This document shows positions 9,363-17,518 of a stretch of DNA of 64,000 bases, in pieces (position 1 is the first letter of the stretch; the number at the start of each line of letters is the position of its first letter). The position numbers were made by a program, and so were the translations under genes. The stretch is from Spirochaetales bacterium (GTDB taxonomy: Bacteria; Spirochaetota; Spirochaetia; DSM-2461). The DNA lies in assembly GCA_022360655.1 (NCBI GenBank), contig JAKSCK010000169.1, forward strand, positions 24,866-88,865. The letters run 5' to 3'. Under the pieces are notes generated by a model. It was given only the letters and a program-made list of their open reading frames with translations, was not told where the DNA came from and made no database searches.

Positions 9363-9404
9363 AGAATAGAAAATCAAATGAAAGTCTGCGGTAACATATG
9401 TTAC
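9363..9404 (-). promoter_or_regulatory. hcp promoter with FNR/HcpR-type palindrome GTAACATATGTTAC
   Basis: Perfect 14-nt palindrome at 9391-9404. On the minus strand a -10-like TATTCT lies at 9368-9363, which puts the transcript start near 9357 and the palindrome centre about 41 bases upstream, the classic position for a class II Crp/Fnr-family activator. HcpR regulators of this family are known to control hcp in anaerobes; the GTAAC/GTTAC half-site match is from memory and needs checking. Confidence 0.65.
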
Positions 9405-9433
9405 GAAAATAGAAATAATTATATTTTTTTTTA

Positions 9434-9507
9434 GATCGACCCCCGCACTCGCGGGGGAGGGGAGCGAAAATCCGCCTCCCAATCTCACGATTGGGAGGTG
9501 GTCGATT
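9434..9507. terminator. Double hairpin bracketed by GATCGACC / GGTCGATT
   Basis: Two adjoining hairpins: CCCCCGC/GCGGGGG (from 9440) and CCTCCCAATC/GATTGGGAGG (about 9475-9498). They are enclosed by GATCGACC (9434-9441) and GGTCGATT (9500-9507), which can pair with each other with one wobble, giving a possible three-way junction. It follows the minus-strand gene ending at 9521 and probably ends its transcript, although no U-run follows on that strand. It contains one exact GATCGACCCC. Confidence 0.55.
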
Positions 9508-9520
9508 TATAAAAGAAGAA

Positions 9521-10153
9521 TCAAGATGCTGGGGCTGAACTGTCTAGAATGGCTTCAATGGCCGTTTTCTGGGTGCTGTATTCGTCAATGCGTTGCTGGA
9601 CAAAGTCCTCTGTCAGCATATCACGCAGGCGGGGCAGTTCTGTGCTTTGAAAATGCAAGGTAAATACGGGAAGAACCTTTGTTCCAGATTTTCGAGTATC
9701 CGCGCCAGGACTGGCTTCTGTGAGAATCAATGCGTAGTCCTTTCCTTGACGAAGAAAGCGGAGCACATGAGAAGCCGGTTCCAGGGTCCACTGCTCTGCC
9801 CCATGGGTGTATTCAATGCTGGGAGTGACGGTTCCTGTGTCACGAATCACCTCTTGGGTGACATCCATGGAAAGAAGTTGAGAACGCCACCATGCGGCGG
9901 AAGCGGAGGCTAGGCGCAACTGTTCCAAGTCTCCAGCAGGGAATGTCCACTTCACTGAATCCAACCCAAAGCCGCGGTAGGCTATATGGAGTTCCACCAT
10001 GCTGCCCAATTCATCGGTGGAAAGATAGAGCATCCCTTCTTGGTAACCGTCAAAGCCTTCCAAGCCAAATTCCACTTCTCCTAAGGTCACAGGAAGGGCG
10101 CTGAGGTGGAAAGAGAGCATCAGAATGAAGAAGAGATGGGCGATTCTTTTCAT
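9521..10153 (-). CDS. Secreted protein of unknown function
   Basis: 210 aa, not recognised. Residues 1-19 form a signal peptide (MKR, then a Phe/Leu-rich core, cleavage near SALP), so it is exported. The mature part is mixed alpha/beta with no Cys and no catalytic motif I can name; it contains a Trp pair (AAWWRSQL) and a Gln/Arg-rich C-terminal helix. The start has AGGATGAAAGAAG upstream. It is a separate unit between the psp operon terminator and the double hairpin at 9434-9507. Confidence 0.65.
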   Translation of the reverse strand: MKRIAHLFFILMLSFHLSALPVTLGEVEFGLEGFDGYQEGMLYLSTDELGSMVELHIAYRGFGLDSVKWTFPAGDLEQLRLASASAAWWRSQLLSMDVTQEVIRDTGTVTPSIEYTHGAEQWTLEPASHVLRFLRQGKDYALILTEASPGADTRKSGTKVLPVFTLHFQSTELPRLRDMLTEDFVQQRIDEYSTQKTAIEAILDSSAPAS

Positions 10154-10205
10154 ACTTCTTTCATCCTATCGGTTTCTCAGTGGATTTTCCCTCAGTTTTT
10201 TCAGA

Positions 10206-10232
10206 TAAAAAAACCGGGGCATTGGCCCCGGT
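10206..10232 (-). terminator. Intrinsic terminator of the psp operon
   Basis: ACCGGGGC (10213-10220) pairs with GCCCCGGT (10225-10232) around ATTG; on the minus strand the stem is followed by a run of seven T (10212-10206). It ends pspA-pspB-pspC. Confidence 0.88.
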
Positions 10233-10295
10233 CGTTCTTAGCCATTCTGTGATGGCTTGGCCTGCTTGAATGAAGTAGCTTCAAGAGTCCGTTGC

Positions 10296-10661
10296 TTATC
10301 GATTCTTTCGGAAGCGTTCTTCCCAATCTTGCTCACGGTCAAAGGCGGCATCTTCCATTTTGTCCACTCGTTCTTTTAAATCTTCAAACTCGGCGCTGAT
10401 ATCATTGGCCTCTTCATAATAATGGCCCCGATTTTTCCGGCGTCTTTTTCTATACTCTGGCTCAAGGGGGAGAATCACTCCCAAAATGAAATAGCCAATG
10501 AGCACGGGCATAAAGACCGTGAAGATTGCCAACAAGATGAATCCCCAGCGAACCAAATGGACGGGAAAATCCCGCCAATCGGCGATTCCCTGGCAGACTC
10601 CCAGGATTTCTGCATCCCGGGAGCGGTAAAGCCGCCTTGAACCAGAAAATGATCCCGTCAT
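10296..10661 (-). CDS. pspC: PspC-domain membrane protein
   Basis: 121 aa. Residues ~10-70 match the PspC domain: RLYRSRDAEILGVCQGIADW, then a long hydrophobic segment (about 37-66) ending in PLEPEY. The rest is basic, then an acidic coiled-coil tail. In the phage-shock response PspC sits in the inner membrane, senses envelope damage and recruits PspA. It is the last gene of the pspA-pspB-pspC unit, six bases after the PspB-like gene, with AGGAG ahead of the ATG. Confidence 0.9.
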   Translation of the reverse strand: MTGSFSGSRRLYRSRDAEILGVCQGIADWRDFPVHLVRWGFILLAIFTVFMPVLIGYFILGVILPLEPEYRKRRRKNRGHYYEEANDISAEFEDLKERVDKMEDAAFDREQDWEERFRKNR

Positions 10662-10667
10662 GACCGA

Positions 10668-10862
10668 TTAGCTCCTCTTGCTACGCGCGATATTAATGCG
10701 CTCTAAGTTTTTGATGCGCTTTGCAAGAACGCGCATCCCATCTTGAAGAATCTCATCTCGGGTGCGTTTCTCTTCCTTGGATTCATAACGCTTGGAGACG
10801 GCATTGGCACCCAGAATGAAGATCACGGCAATCAAGGTCAACAATCCCAAGAGTTTAAGCAT
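10668..10862 (-). CDS. pspB: Small PspB-like membrane protein
   Basis: 64 aa. One N-terminal transmembrane helix (LLGLLTLIAVIFILGANAV), then a charged coiled coil (TRDEILQDGMRVLAKRIKNLERI), the same layout as E. coli PspB (about 74 aa). The assignment rests on topology and position between pspA and pspC rather than strong identity. The start is ATG 10862, overlapping the end of pspA by 8 nt with GGAAGAG just upstream; a longer in-frame start at 10892 would add a basic tail that only translates the pspA end. Confidence 0.68.
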   Translation of the reverse strand: MLKLLGLLTLIAVIFILGANAVSKRYESKEEKRTRDEILQDGMRVLAKRIKNLERINIARSKRS

Positions 10863-11550
10863 TGCTCTCTTCCTTTTTCTGAGGTTTTGCACTGCCTTTC
10901 ACACTTTTCTTCAATGCAGCCAATTCTGCTTCCACAGCATTGTCGGATTCCAGGCGAGAAAACTCTCGTTCTAAGTCATTATCTTCCACACGACCGCTGA
11001 GATCGGCATCGGCTTCCATGCGTTCAATGCGATTCTCCAGTTCACTGAAGCGCATCATGGCATCATTTCCACTGGCATGGGACATCATGGTGCGTGCTCG
11101 CTGCTTCTCTTTGGCATGAATGCCTCGTTGAATGAGCATTTTGTGCTTGAGGGACACCTCTTCCAATTTTTGCTCCAACTGAACAATGTTGCTTTTACAA
11201 TCGCTGATGAGCTGGGTGTAGTTTTCCAGATCTATCTCAGCGTAATCCAGCTGTTTCTGGCAATTCTTCTTTTCTAAGAGGGCTTCTTTGGCTAAATCAT
11301 CCCGGTCCCGTTCGACGGCCAAGGTGGCCCGTTCATCCCAGCGTTTGGACTTGGCCTCCAGGGTTTCTTTTTCCCTTTGCATCTCGGCTTTTGTGGCCAT
11401 TTTGGATGCGCAAGAGGATTTGAGATCCACCAAGGTGTCTTCCATTTCCTGAATCATCAGGCGAATCATTTTTTCTGGATCTTCCGCCTTGTCTAGCATT
11501 GCATTGATATTCGAATTGATGATGTCGCCCATCCGGCTAAAAACTCCCAT
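10855..11550 (-). CDS. pspA: Phage shock protein A (PspA/IM30 family)
   Basis: 231 aa, the typical length. It starts MGVFSRMGDIINSNINAMLD, the conserved amphipathic N-terminal helix of PspA/Vipp1, followed by IRLMIQEMEDTL and an almost unbroken coiled coil (about 25-190). PspA is an ESCRT-III-like scaffold that coats damaged inner membrane and, in proteobacteria, inhibits PspF. ATG 11550 has AGGAGG upstream. The open frame extends about 90 codons further, but that part overlaps the sigma-54 promoter and is not coding. Confidence 0.95.
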   Translation of the reverse strand: MGVFSRMGDIINSNINAMLDKAEDPEKMIRLMIQEMEDTLVDLKSSCASKMATKAEMQREKETLEAKSKRWDERATLAVERDRDDLAKEALLEKKNCQKQLDYAEIDLENYTQLISDCKSNIVQLEQKLEEVSLKHKMLIQRGIHAKEKQRARTMMSHASGNDAMMRFSELENRIERMEADADLSGRVEDNDLEREFSRLESDNAVEAELAALKKSVKGSAKPQKKEESNA

Positions 11551-11606
11551 GTTCTTCCTCCTGGAAATCTGTTCATATGGTCCGTTGTGTTGGACACAGT
11601 TTATAA

Positions 11607-11623
11607 AGCAATGGCTGTGCCAA
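11607..11623 (-). promoter_or_regulatory. Sigma-54 promoter of pspABC
   Basis: The minus strand reads TTGGCACAGCCATTGCT, an excellent match to TGGCAC-N5-TTGCW with GG and GC ten bases apart. It lies about 55 bases ahead of the pspA start codon. Together with the divergent PspF gene this reproduces the enterobacterial psp control circuit. Confidence 0.9.
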
Positions 11624-11715
11624 GTTGGATGAGCCCTCATTTTTTTGGGATAAAGGGGCACAGAATGTAGCAAATCTTTCAAAAAATGATTTCCATATCC
11701 AGAATATTCCTTTTT

Positions 11716-11734
11716 ATTGGTAAAAAATACCAAT
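11716..11734. promoter_or_regulatory. Candidate PspF enhancer site
   Basis: Inverted repeat ATTGGTA-AAAAA-TACCAAT (7-bp arms) about 95-110 bases upstream of the pspA sigma-54 promoter and 50 bases before pspF. That distance suits an upstream activating sequence for a sigma-54 activator. Position is the only evidence. Confidence 0.4.
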
Positions 11735-11784
11735 GCGATGGCTTCAAATGCCAAATTTAGGTATTCTGGAGCCAGAGGTGAGTC

Positions 11785-12813
11785 ATGAATGGTGCTGTTC
11801 CCGATGCTCTGGGACAATCCGATGTGTTTCTTGATTTTCAGCAGAGTTTAGGACAGGCCGCGCGAGTGGATCGTTCGGTGTTGGTGATTGGAGAGCGGGG
11901 TTCCGGAAAAGAACTTGCTGCCAGTCGACTTCATTATCTTTCCCGACGGTGGAATGAGCCTTTTGTGGCGCTCAACTGTGCCGCTTTGCCACCTGGATTG
12001 ATTGAATCGGAGCTCTTTGGTCATGAGGGGGGCTCATTCACTGGGGCCAATGGCCGGCGTATTGGCCGGTTTGAAGAGGCCCATGGTGGCACCTTATTCC
12101 TTGATGAAATTGGGCTCATTCCCATTGAGGTTCAGGAAAAAATCCTTCGAACTGTGGAATATGGGACCTTTCAGCGGGTGGGAAGTTCACGCACCATCGA
12201 AGTGGATGTTCGAATTGTTGGTGCTACCAATCAAGATCTTCCAGAACTCTGTGATCAAGGGCGTTTCAAGCGTGATCTTTTGGACAGGCTGTCTTTTGAG
12301 GTGCTCTTCATTCCTCCACTTCGTGTTCGACGGGATGACATCCTTCTCCTTGCAGAGCATTTTGCGAGTCAAATGGCCCGAGAACTGGGGCGTTCCATTG
12401 TTCCTCGTTTTTCCGATGATGTGAAAAATCAGCTTCTTCAACATTCGTGGCCGGGGAACATCCGAGAGCTCAAAAACACCGTGGAACGTGGGGTTTACCG
12501 TGAAACGGGGAATCTTATTCATCATATGGTTCTCAATCCCTTCTTTAATCCTTGGAAGGAGTCCCAACCCTCCCAAGCAGAATCAAGTTTGAGTCATGAT
12601 GCGGAATCTCAGGACGTGTTGACTTGGCCGCGGGATTTGAAAAAGGCCTGCCGGGATTTGGAAATGCGCTGGCTTGATGAGGCCTTGATGGAAGCAGAGG
12701 GTCATCAGGGAAAGGCGGCTAATCTTCTTGGGCTTTCTTATGATCAATTTCGAGGAATCTTCCGGAAACGGGAGAATATGAATCCTGAATTGAGTAAGGA
12801 AAACAGTGAATGA
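11785..12813 (+). CDS. pspF: PspF, sigma-54-dependent transcription activator
   Basis: 342 aa bacterial enhancer-binding protein without receiver domain, as in E. coli PspF. AAA+ domain about 10-240: Walker A GERGSGKE (36-43), sigma-54 contact loop GSFTGA (83-88; the usual motif is GAFTGA), Walker B GGTLFLDE (101-108) and WPGNIREL. The C-terminus (about 295-330) is a Fis-type helix-turn-helix ([20 protein letters not shown]). It should drive the divergent pspABC promoter and be held in check by PspA. It has a GAGGTGAG ribosome-binding site. A terminator follows at 12850-12873. Confidence 0.93.
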   Translation: MNGAVPDALGQSDVFLDFQQSLGQAARVDRSVLVIGERGSGKELAASRLHYLSRRWNEPFVALNCAALPPGLIESELFGHEGGSFTGANGRRIGRFEEAHGGTLFLDEIGLIPIEVQEKILRTVEYGTFQRVGSSRTIEVDVRIVGATNQDLPELCDQGRFKRDLLDRLSFEVLFIPPLRVRRDDILLLAEHFASQMARELGRSIVPRFSDDVKNQLLQHSWPGNIRELKNTVERGVYRETGNLIHHMVLNPFFNPWKESQPSQAESSLSHDAESQDVLTWPRDLKKACRDLEMRWLDEALMEAEGHQGKAANLLGLSYDQFRGIFRKRENMNPELSKENSE

Positions 12814-12849
12814 AAGAGAGAATTGGACTTCCTTAACCATAGCACATCC

Positions 12850-12873
12850 CAGATCCAAACCTGGATCTGTTTT
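12850..12873 (+). terminator. Intrinsic terminator of pspF
   Basis: CAGATCC (12850-12856) pairs with GGATCTG (12863-12869), six-base loop, then TTTT. It leaves almost no space before the next open frame, arguing that the next gene starts further downstream. Confidence 0.7.
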
Positions 12874-12980
12874 AGAATGTGGAAGTTTCATGGCTCATCA
12901 AAGTGGATCACGATAAACTCGCATCAACACTTCACCTTAACTCCACAAACCAAGGCTTCTTTGCCCTTTATGATCCTAGA

Positions 12981-13778
12981 GTGAGCCGTTATTCGTTTTG
13001 TCCGTATTTACCTCTCGTTCTCTTCTTGGCTATTCCCAGTTTTCTCTTTTCTGTGGGATCGGCTGAGGGAATTCCTCTTGATCATTCAGAAGTTGGGCCG
13101 GTTGATGATGTGACATCGGCCTCTCTTTATCCGCCTTCCATTGATCAATCCCATAATCCAGGATTTACCGAAAGTTCTGCCCCTAAAGTTCTCATTGTTC
13201 GAGCCGATTCGCGTAATGGAAATCTCAGTGAGGCCATTGCCGTTTCCCTCAGCCAACTCTTTTCTCAAGAGCTATGGGAGGTGGAAACTGTGGATTTGTA
13301 TGAAGAGGGATTCAATCCCATTCATGGCAACATTCGTTTTGATGAGGCCCCCAATCATGCTCATCCCTTGGTGGCTCGTTACCAGGATCTTGTACAGAGG
13401 GCCAATGCCTTGGTTCTTGTTTATCCTTTGTGGTGGAAGCAACCTCCATCAATCCTCAAGGGATGGTTGGAGCAGGTTTTTACCTACAGTTTTGCCTATG
13501 AGTTTGTGAATGGGTCTTCAGAAAGTGTGATTGGTTTGCTTCCAGGGAAAAAAGTCCTCATTGTCAATTTAGCAGCAGGCTCCGAAGCCACCTATCAGAA
13601 GCAGGGCTACTTGCGTCATCTTGATTTAGCGGATGAATCGTTGTTTAGTACGGCAGGAATGGAATTGGTGTATCGTCACATCATTTTTTCTGCCACAAAT
13701 TTGAGTTTAGCAGATAAACACCGGGCCTTGATTCGGCTACGGCCTCTCCTTGGATTGGTGGAGCCAGGTTATCGGTAG
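12981..13778 (+). CDS. Apparently exported flavodoxin-fold NAD(P)H dehydrogenase-like protein
   Basis: 265 aa from a GTG start. From about residue 67 it is a flavodoxin_2/NQO1-MdaB type domain: KVLIVRADSRNGNLSEAIA (FMN phosphate loop), VLVYPLWWKQPPSILKGWLEQVFTYSFAY (hallmark of this family), PGKKVLIVNLAAGS. Ahead of it is a good signal peptide (SRYSFC, Leu/Phe/Val core, SVGSA-EG). The open frame extends to a GTG at 12879, but that lies six bases after the pspF terminator and adds no conserved sequence, so the shorter form is preferred; its ribosome site is weak. Family members are cytoplasmic quinone reductases, so the export signal is odd. Confidence 0.65.
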   Translation: MSRYSFCPYLPLVLFLAIPSFLFSVGSAEGIPLDHSEVGPVDDVTSASLYPPSIDQSHNPGFTESSAPKVLIVRADSRNGNLSEAIAVSLSQLFSQELWEVETVDLYEEGFNPIHGNIRFDEAPNHAHPLVARYQDLVQRANALVLVYPLWWKQPPSILKGWLEQVFTYSFAYEFVNGSSESVIGLLPGKKVLIVNLAAGSEATYQKQGYLRHLDLADESLFSTAGMELVYRHIIFSATNLSLADKHRALIRLRPLLGLVEPGYR

Positions 13779-13787
13779 TTTAGAACC

Positions 13788-13815
13788 ACCCCTGAGGCGC
13801 TTGGCGCCTCGGGGT
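13788..13815. terminator. Hairpin between convergent genes
   Basis: GAGGCGC pairs with GCGCCTC around TTG, extended by CCCC/GGGG across a one-base bulge. It lies between two genes pointing at each other and probably serves both; there is no clear U-run. Confidence 0.55.
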
Positions 13816-13835
13816 ATAGTGATTATCCAACACTC

Positions 13836-14315
13836 TTAGTGGTGGTGATGACCTTCTTCATGAACATGACCATGGTCCAGTTCTTCCGCGGAAGCCTCAC
13901 GAACCTCACGGATGGTCACTTCAAAGGTTAAGGTTTTGTCAGCAAAGGGATGATTCCCGTCAATCACAACAGCGTCATCTTCAACAGAAATGACGGTGTA
14001 GTAACGCATTTCATCATCCAATTCGGCATGGAAGACGAGGCCGGGTTTGACTTGCTGTGGATCCTCAAAATCCTCCCGACTGACTTCAAGAACCAGCTCA
14101 TCTTTGCGGGAACCAAAGGCCTCTTCTGGGGCCAGTTCCACAGAAAGAGTTTTTCCATTTTCCGCACCCTGCATGGCCTTCTCAAGACCAGGGGCCAGAA
14201 CGCCAGTTCCATGAATGTAGCTCAATGGCTCATCCGCAGAATCCTCAAGGAGTGTCCCATCGTTTTCTTTAATTGCATAATCAATGGTGACAACTTTATT
14301 TTCTTCAACAGTCAT
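13836..14315 (-). CDS. slyD: FKBP-type peptidyl-prolyl isomerase SlyD
   Basis: 159 aa. The FKBP domain has the SlyD arrangement: VVTIDYAIKENDGTLLEDS, then YIHGTGVLAPGLEKAMQGAENG (about 33-54), the IF chaperone insert (about 70-125) and the return strand VTIREVREA. The C-terminus ends in a His-rich metal tail, HGHVHEEGHHHH. SlyD speeds proline isomerisation, chaperones folding proteins and, in E. coli, supplies nickel for hydrogenase. AGGTAGG precedes the ATG. It is a single-gene unit, divergent from the HAD phosphatase. Confidence 0.95.
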   Translation of the reverse strand: MTVEENKVVTIDYAIKENDGTLLEDSADEPLSYIHGTGVLAPGLEKAMQGAENGKTLSVELAPEEAFGSRKDELVLEVSREDFEDPQQVKPGLVFHAELDDEMRYYTVISVEDDAVVIDGNHPFADKTLTFEVTIREVREASAEELDHGHVHEEGHHHH

Positions 14316-14429
14316 GATGGCCTACCTTTTGTAACCCATAAGGGCACTAGGCCAGAGCATGAATGAGCAGAGAAGGAAATACAAGCTTCGCTGTTCTCAA
14401 ATCGATGAAATCCACCAAGACGCTTATTG

Positions 14430-14444
14430 ATTCCATAATGGAAT
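14430..14444. promoter_or_regulatory. Palindrome in the slyD/HAD divergent region
   Basis: ATTCCAT-A-ATGGAAT, 7-bp arms around one base, in the 267-bp region between two divergent genes. A small hairpin (ACTCCT 14508-14513 / AGGAGT 14523-14528) lies further right. Either may be an operator or leader structure; nothing more specific is seen. Confidence 0.3.
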
Positions 14445-14582
14445 TGTTTCAGTCCACTGGAAAAAGCCATAATGAAAGTGCGCCACTGAGGGCATCATGC
14501 ACTTCTGACTCCTCCTTCTGGTAGGAGTAATTGGTAGAGATACATTGATTAAGATTCGATTGAGTCCTAGGGAAGGTGAACC

Positions 14583-15407
14583 TTGAAAGGCGTTTTAGCC
14601 ACAGATCTTGATGGCACCGTGGCCGTAAAAGGAATCATTGGACGTCAGGAGCGTCAAGCCGCTCAAGAGCTCCGAAATCTTGGAATCAAGATTCTTATGG
14701 TGACGGGGCGAAATGCCCATTCTCTCCAAAACGTGGAGGGCATTTGGGACATTGCGGATGAAATTCTTTTTTCTTCAGGAGCAGGTTGGCTTTCCTCACC
14801 CCATGCACGGCCAGTGGAACTGAGCCGACTCCATCAAAACGATGTTGGCATCATCACACAAAAGCTCGACGAGGCCCATGAAGATTACTGTGTTCTTCAA
14901 CCCGTTCCACAAGCACAGAGTTTTGCGTGGAAACGGCATCGGCTTCAAGGAAGGAATCCTGATTTTGATGCTCGAATGAATCAGTATTCCTTATGGAATC
15001 AAGGCGAGTATTCTAAGCCATTTCCAGCTTGTCAAATCCTGGTGATTCGTCCTTTTCAGTCTTCTCCCTTTCCTCAAGATTTTTTTCAAGATTATTCTGT
15101 TTTCTCCAGTCGTTCTCCCCTCGATCATTCTTCTCAGTGGATTGAAATTTTTCCCAAGGGACGAAACAAAGGAACGGCCTTTGCACAGTGGTGTCATCAT
15201 GCCAAGGTTCAACGCCATCAAACAGGAGCGGTGGGCAATGATGAGAATGATGGGGCTATGCTGCAATGGGCTGCCCGTAGCTGGGTGGTGGCCAATGCGC
15301 CACCCATCCTTCTGGCGCATCATGAAGAAGTACCTCCTGCAGGGCAGGGTGGTTTTCCTGAAGCCGCACAACGTATGAAAGAATGGGTGCTCAGCGAATT
15401 TGGCTGA
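14583..15407 (+). CDS. HAD-superfamily phosphatase, Cof-type (IIB)
   Basis: 274 aa. HAD motif I DLDGT (about 8-12), motif II VTGR (about 40-43), motif III Lys in FPKGRNKGTA and motif IV GNDENDGAML (about 219-228). The cap is of the Cof/IIB type. Relatives dephosphorylate sugar phosphates and nucleotides; the substrate is not predictable. The start is TTG 14583, with AGGTGA just upstream. The 3' end overlaps the convergent rlpA gene by 17 nt. Confidence 0.82.
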   Translation: MKGVLATDLDGTVAVKGIIGRQERQAAQELRNLGIKILMVTGRNAHSLQNVEGIWDIADEILFSSGAGWLSSPHARPVELSRLHQNDVGIITQKLDEAHEDYCVLQPVPQAQSFAWKRHRLQGRNPDFDARMNQYSLWNQGEYSKPFPACQILVIRPFQSSPFPQDFFQDYSVFSSRSPLDHSSQWIEIFPKGRNKGTAFAQWCHHAKVQRHQTGAVGNDENDGAMLQWAARSWVVANAPPILLAHHEEVPPAGQGGFPEAAQRMKEWVLSEFG

Positions 15408-15981
15408 TTTGCAGATTCTCATAGCCCAATTCTTCGAGTTGGGACACCAAGGGAAAGACATCTTTTTCTTGAACATCCGGAACAAAGATGCGAGTGATTC
15501 CATCTCCTCCCAGTTCAGCCCTGGGGTTGATGCGGGCCTCTTCAAGGCGTTGCCGGTGAGTGAGGGCATTGATGGGATTTCCCCAGGCTCCAATTCGGAC
15601 CGTAAACCGCACAGGAGGAATCTGATCCTCTTGGGCCAGGAGGCGAACAGGTGCCGTTCCATCACGAATCATGTCCAAATCTCGAGCCGCGGCATAGGTT
15701 AAATCAATGATACGGTTATCAACAAAAGGGCCGCGGTCGTTTACACGAACCTGAACGAATTTTCCATTACTTAAATTTTCAACGGTGAGAATGGTTCCAA
15801 AAGGAAGGGTTCTATGAGCACAGGTGTATCCATGGGTATCATAGATTTCTCCATTCGCGGTGGTTTTCCCTTGGAACACGCCTCCATACCATGAAGCCAC
15901 ACCTTCTTGCTCCCATGAGAGCAGGGAATGGATGGACAAAAAGAGGGTGAATATCAGTGAAAGGGAGAATTTGGGGCTCAT
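15391..15981 (-). CDS. rlpA: RlpA-like septal ring lipoprotein-type protein with SPOR-like C-terminus
   Basis: 196 aa. Signal peptide residues 1-22 without a lipobox Cys. Double-psi beta-barrel of RlpA about 25-115: GVASWYGGVFQGKTTANGE, AHRTLPFGT, VRVNDRGPF, RIIDLTYAAA. The rest (about 125-196) fits a SPOR-type peptidoglycan-binding domain (FTVRIGAW...). RlpA proteins cleave or bind glycan strands lacking stem peptides during division or daughter separation. The last 17 nt overlap the convergent HAD gene. Confidence 0.87.
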   Translation of the reverse strand: MSPKFSLSLIFTLFLSIHSLLSWEQEGVASWYGGVFQGKTTANGEIYDTHGYTCAHRTLPFGTILTVENLSNGKFVQVRVNDRGPFVDNRIIDLTYAAARDLDMIRDGTAPVRLLAQEDQIPPVRFTVRIGAWGNPINALTHRQRLEEARINPRAELGGDGITRIFVPDVQEKDVFPLVSQLEELGYENLQISQIR

Positions 15982-16074
15982 GCTTTTATATCGGATAAAG
16001 GATGCTCATCATGAAAAGCTTTTCTTTACCCAGAGAAAAGGAAGGAATCCAGGTTTGTTGAAAGAGGACTCTCT

Positions 16075-16617
16075 GTGCAAATAGCTCAAGTGGAAAGTCA
16101 ATGGAATTCTCTTCATCAGTGTGTGCATTGGAGGTGGGCGCATAGGAATTGTTTCCTTTCGTTGCAGTACCAGGGAGCCTTTGAACCCGCTCAAACGGCA
16201 CCTCAAAAAATATTTTACAGCAGCACAGGAAACCCTCAGCAAATCATCACACGGTTGCATAGTCGGAATCCATGGCGATTCTCTTCTGCGGAGTTTGCTG
16301 TGTCTCTCCGTCTTCCAAAAGCGCAATGGAGACTTGTGGGACAGAAAAACGGATGGTTTTTCTTTTCCTCCTCAGAGCATTCCTTAGGGATCTGGACCTC
16401 TCTCCCCGCAAGTTGGATGCATCAAAGTCATGAGCAAGAAACGCATGAAAGAGCATGGGAAGAGCTGTGGACCTTTGGTTCTCATCATGTGTGGTTAGGA
16501 CGACTTTTTTTAGGAGCCCAGGAGATGAAAAAATTTCAATTGAATGAGGCCTCCCTTTCCCCGCTCAAGGGTTTTCAACGTCGCCTTCGAAAGGGCCGTT
16601 TTTATTCCCTTCATTAA
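16075..16617 (+). CDS. Hypothetical protein
   Basis: 180 aa from a GTG start; not recognised. It is rich in Trp, His and Phe, with no signal peptide, no membrane helix and no known motif. It is the only long open frame on either strand between rlpA and the amidase gene, and its codon use resembles its neighbours. The start is uncertain, because the ribosome site is weak. It could be a small regulator or an orphan lineage-specific gene. Confidence 0.5.
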   Translation: MQIAQVESQWNSLHQCVHWRWAHRNCFLSLQYQGAFEPAQTAPQKIFYSSTGNPQQIITRLHSRNPWRFSSAEFAVSLRLPKAQWRLVGQKNGWFFFSSSEHSLGIWTSLPASWMHQSHEQETHERAWEELWTFGSHHVWLGRLFLGAQEMKKFQLNEASLSPLKGFQRRLRKGRFYSLH

Positions 16618-16702
16618 AAAAAGGTGAGAGGTTTTTAGGACGCTCCGCAAATCGCGTTTTCAGTGATACTCATGCTATGCTGGGGACAATTTGGGGGAGT
16701 CT

Positions 16703-17518
16703 ATGCGTGTGGGTTTGTTCCAGTTTCATCCTGTGTTGGGGGATATTGATAAAAACTGTTCTCTCATCATTCAGGGCATCAAACAATTTCATGGCGACTT
16801 ACTTGTTCTCCCTGAACTGGCTTTCTCAGGATATGCCCTAAAAAACAGAGATGCTGTGAATGCCGTGGCAGAAGCCCCGCATCAGTCTCGTGCGCTTTCC
16901 TGTCTTCAATCTCTTTGCCAAGAAAAAAACTGTCATATTGTAGCGGGTTTTGCGGAACAAAATGGAGAGAAAACTTTTAATAGTTCGGCTCTTGTTGGCC
17001 CCAACGGAGTGGTGAGCATTTATCGAAAAATCCATCTCTTTGGTTTTGAACAAGAGCTCTTTTCTCCTGGCGATGGCCCCCCCATTGTTACAAACCTTGG
17101 TCATACACGTGTGGGCATGATGATTTGTTTTGACTGGATGTTTCCGGAAGTGGCTCGCACTTTGGCTCTGGATGGAGCGGATATTATTGCCCATCCGGCC
17201 AATTTGGTGATGCCCTGGTGTCCCCAGGCCATGGTGACCCGTTGCCTTGAAAATCATGTGTATTCCATCACAGCCAATCGGGTGGGGAAAGAATCCCGTT
17301 CTTCTCAAGAGCTGCATTTCATTGGTCAAAGCCGAATCATTTCTCCAGCAGGAGAGGTTCTTGGGCAGGGACATGACTCCGCTTCTCAGCTCTTAGAGGT
17401 GGACATTGATGTGATGGAAGCCAGAAACAAAACGCTGGCCTCTGGAAATGATTTATTTTCAGAGCGGCAACCCCAATTGTATTCATCCAAACTCCATCAC
17501 CAGGGGAACATGTCATAA
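16703..17518 (+). CDS. Carbon-nitrogen hydrolase (nitrilase family)
   Basis: 271 aa. It has the nitrilase catalytic set: Glu in LVLPELAFSGY (about 39), Lys in SIYRKIHLFGFE (about 110) and Cys in VGMMICFDWMFPE (about 145). Such enzymes hydrolyse amides or nitriles of small acids, for example omega-amides. The start is ATG 16703 with GGGGGAG upstream; a TTG four codons earlier overlaps that ribosome site. It stands alone between a hypothetical gene and lysS. The substrate is not determined. Confidence 0.87.
   Translation: MRVGLFQFHPVLGDIDKNCSLIIQGIKQFHGDLLVLPELAFSGYALKNRDAVNAVAEAPHQSRALSCLQSLCQEKNCHIVAGFAEQNGEKTFNSSALVGPNGVVSIYRKIHLFGFEQELFSPGDGPPIVTNLGHTRVGMMICFDWMFPEVARTLALDGADIIAHPANLVMPWCPQAMVTRCLENHVYSITANRVGKESRSSQELHFIGQSRIISPAGEVLGQGHDSASQLLEVDIDVMEARNKTLASGNDLFSERQPQLYSSKLHHQGNMS

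Noticed and set aside
9330..9488. N-terminal extension of the hcp reading frame
   Set aside because: It reads through the operator, promoter and ribosome site; the conserved protein begins at ATG 9329.
11551..11817. N-terminal extension of the pspA reading frame
   Set aside because: It overlaps the sigma-54 promoter and part of pspF; PspA proteins begin at MGVFSR-like sequence.
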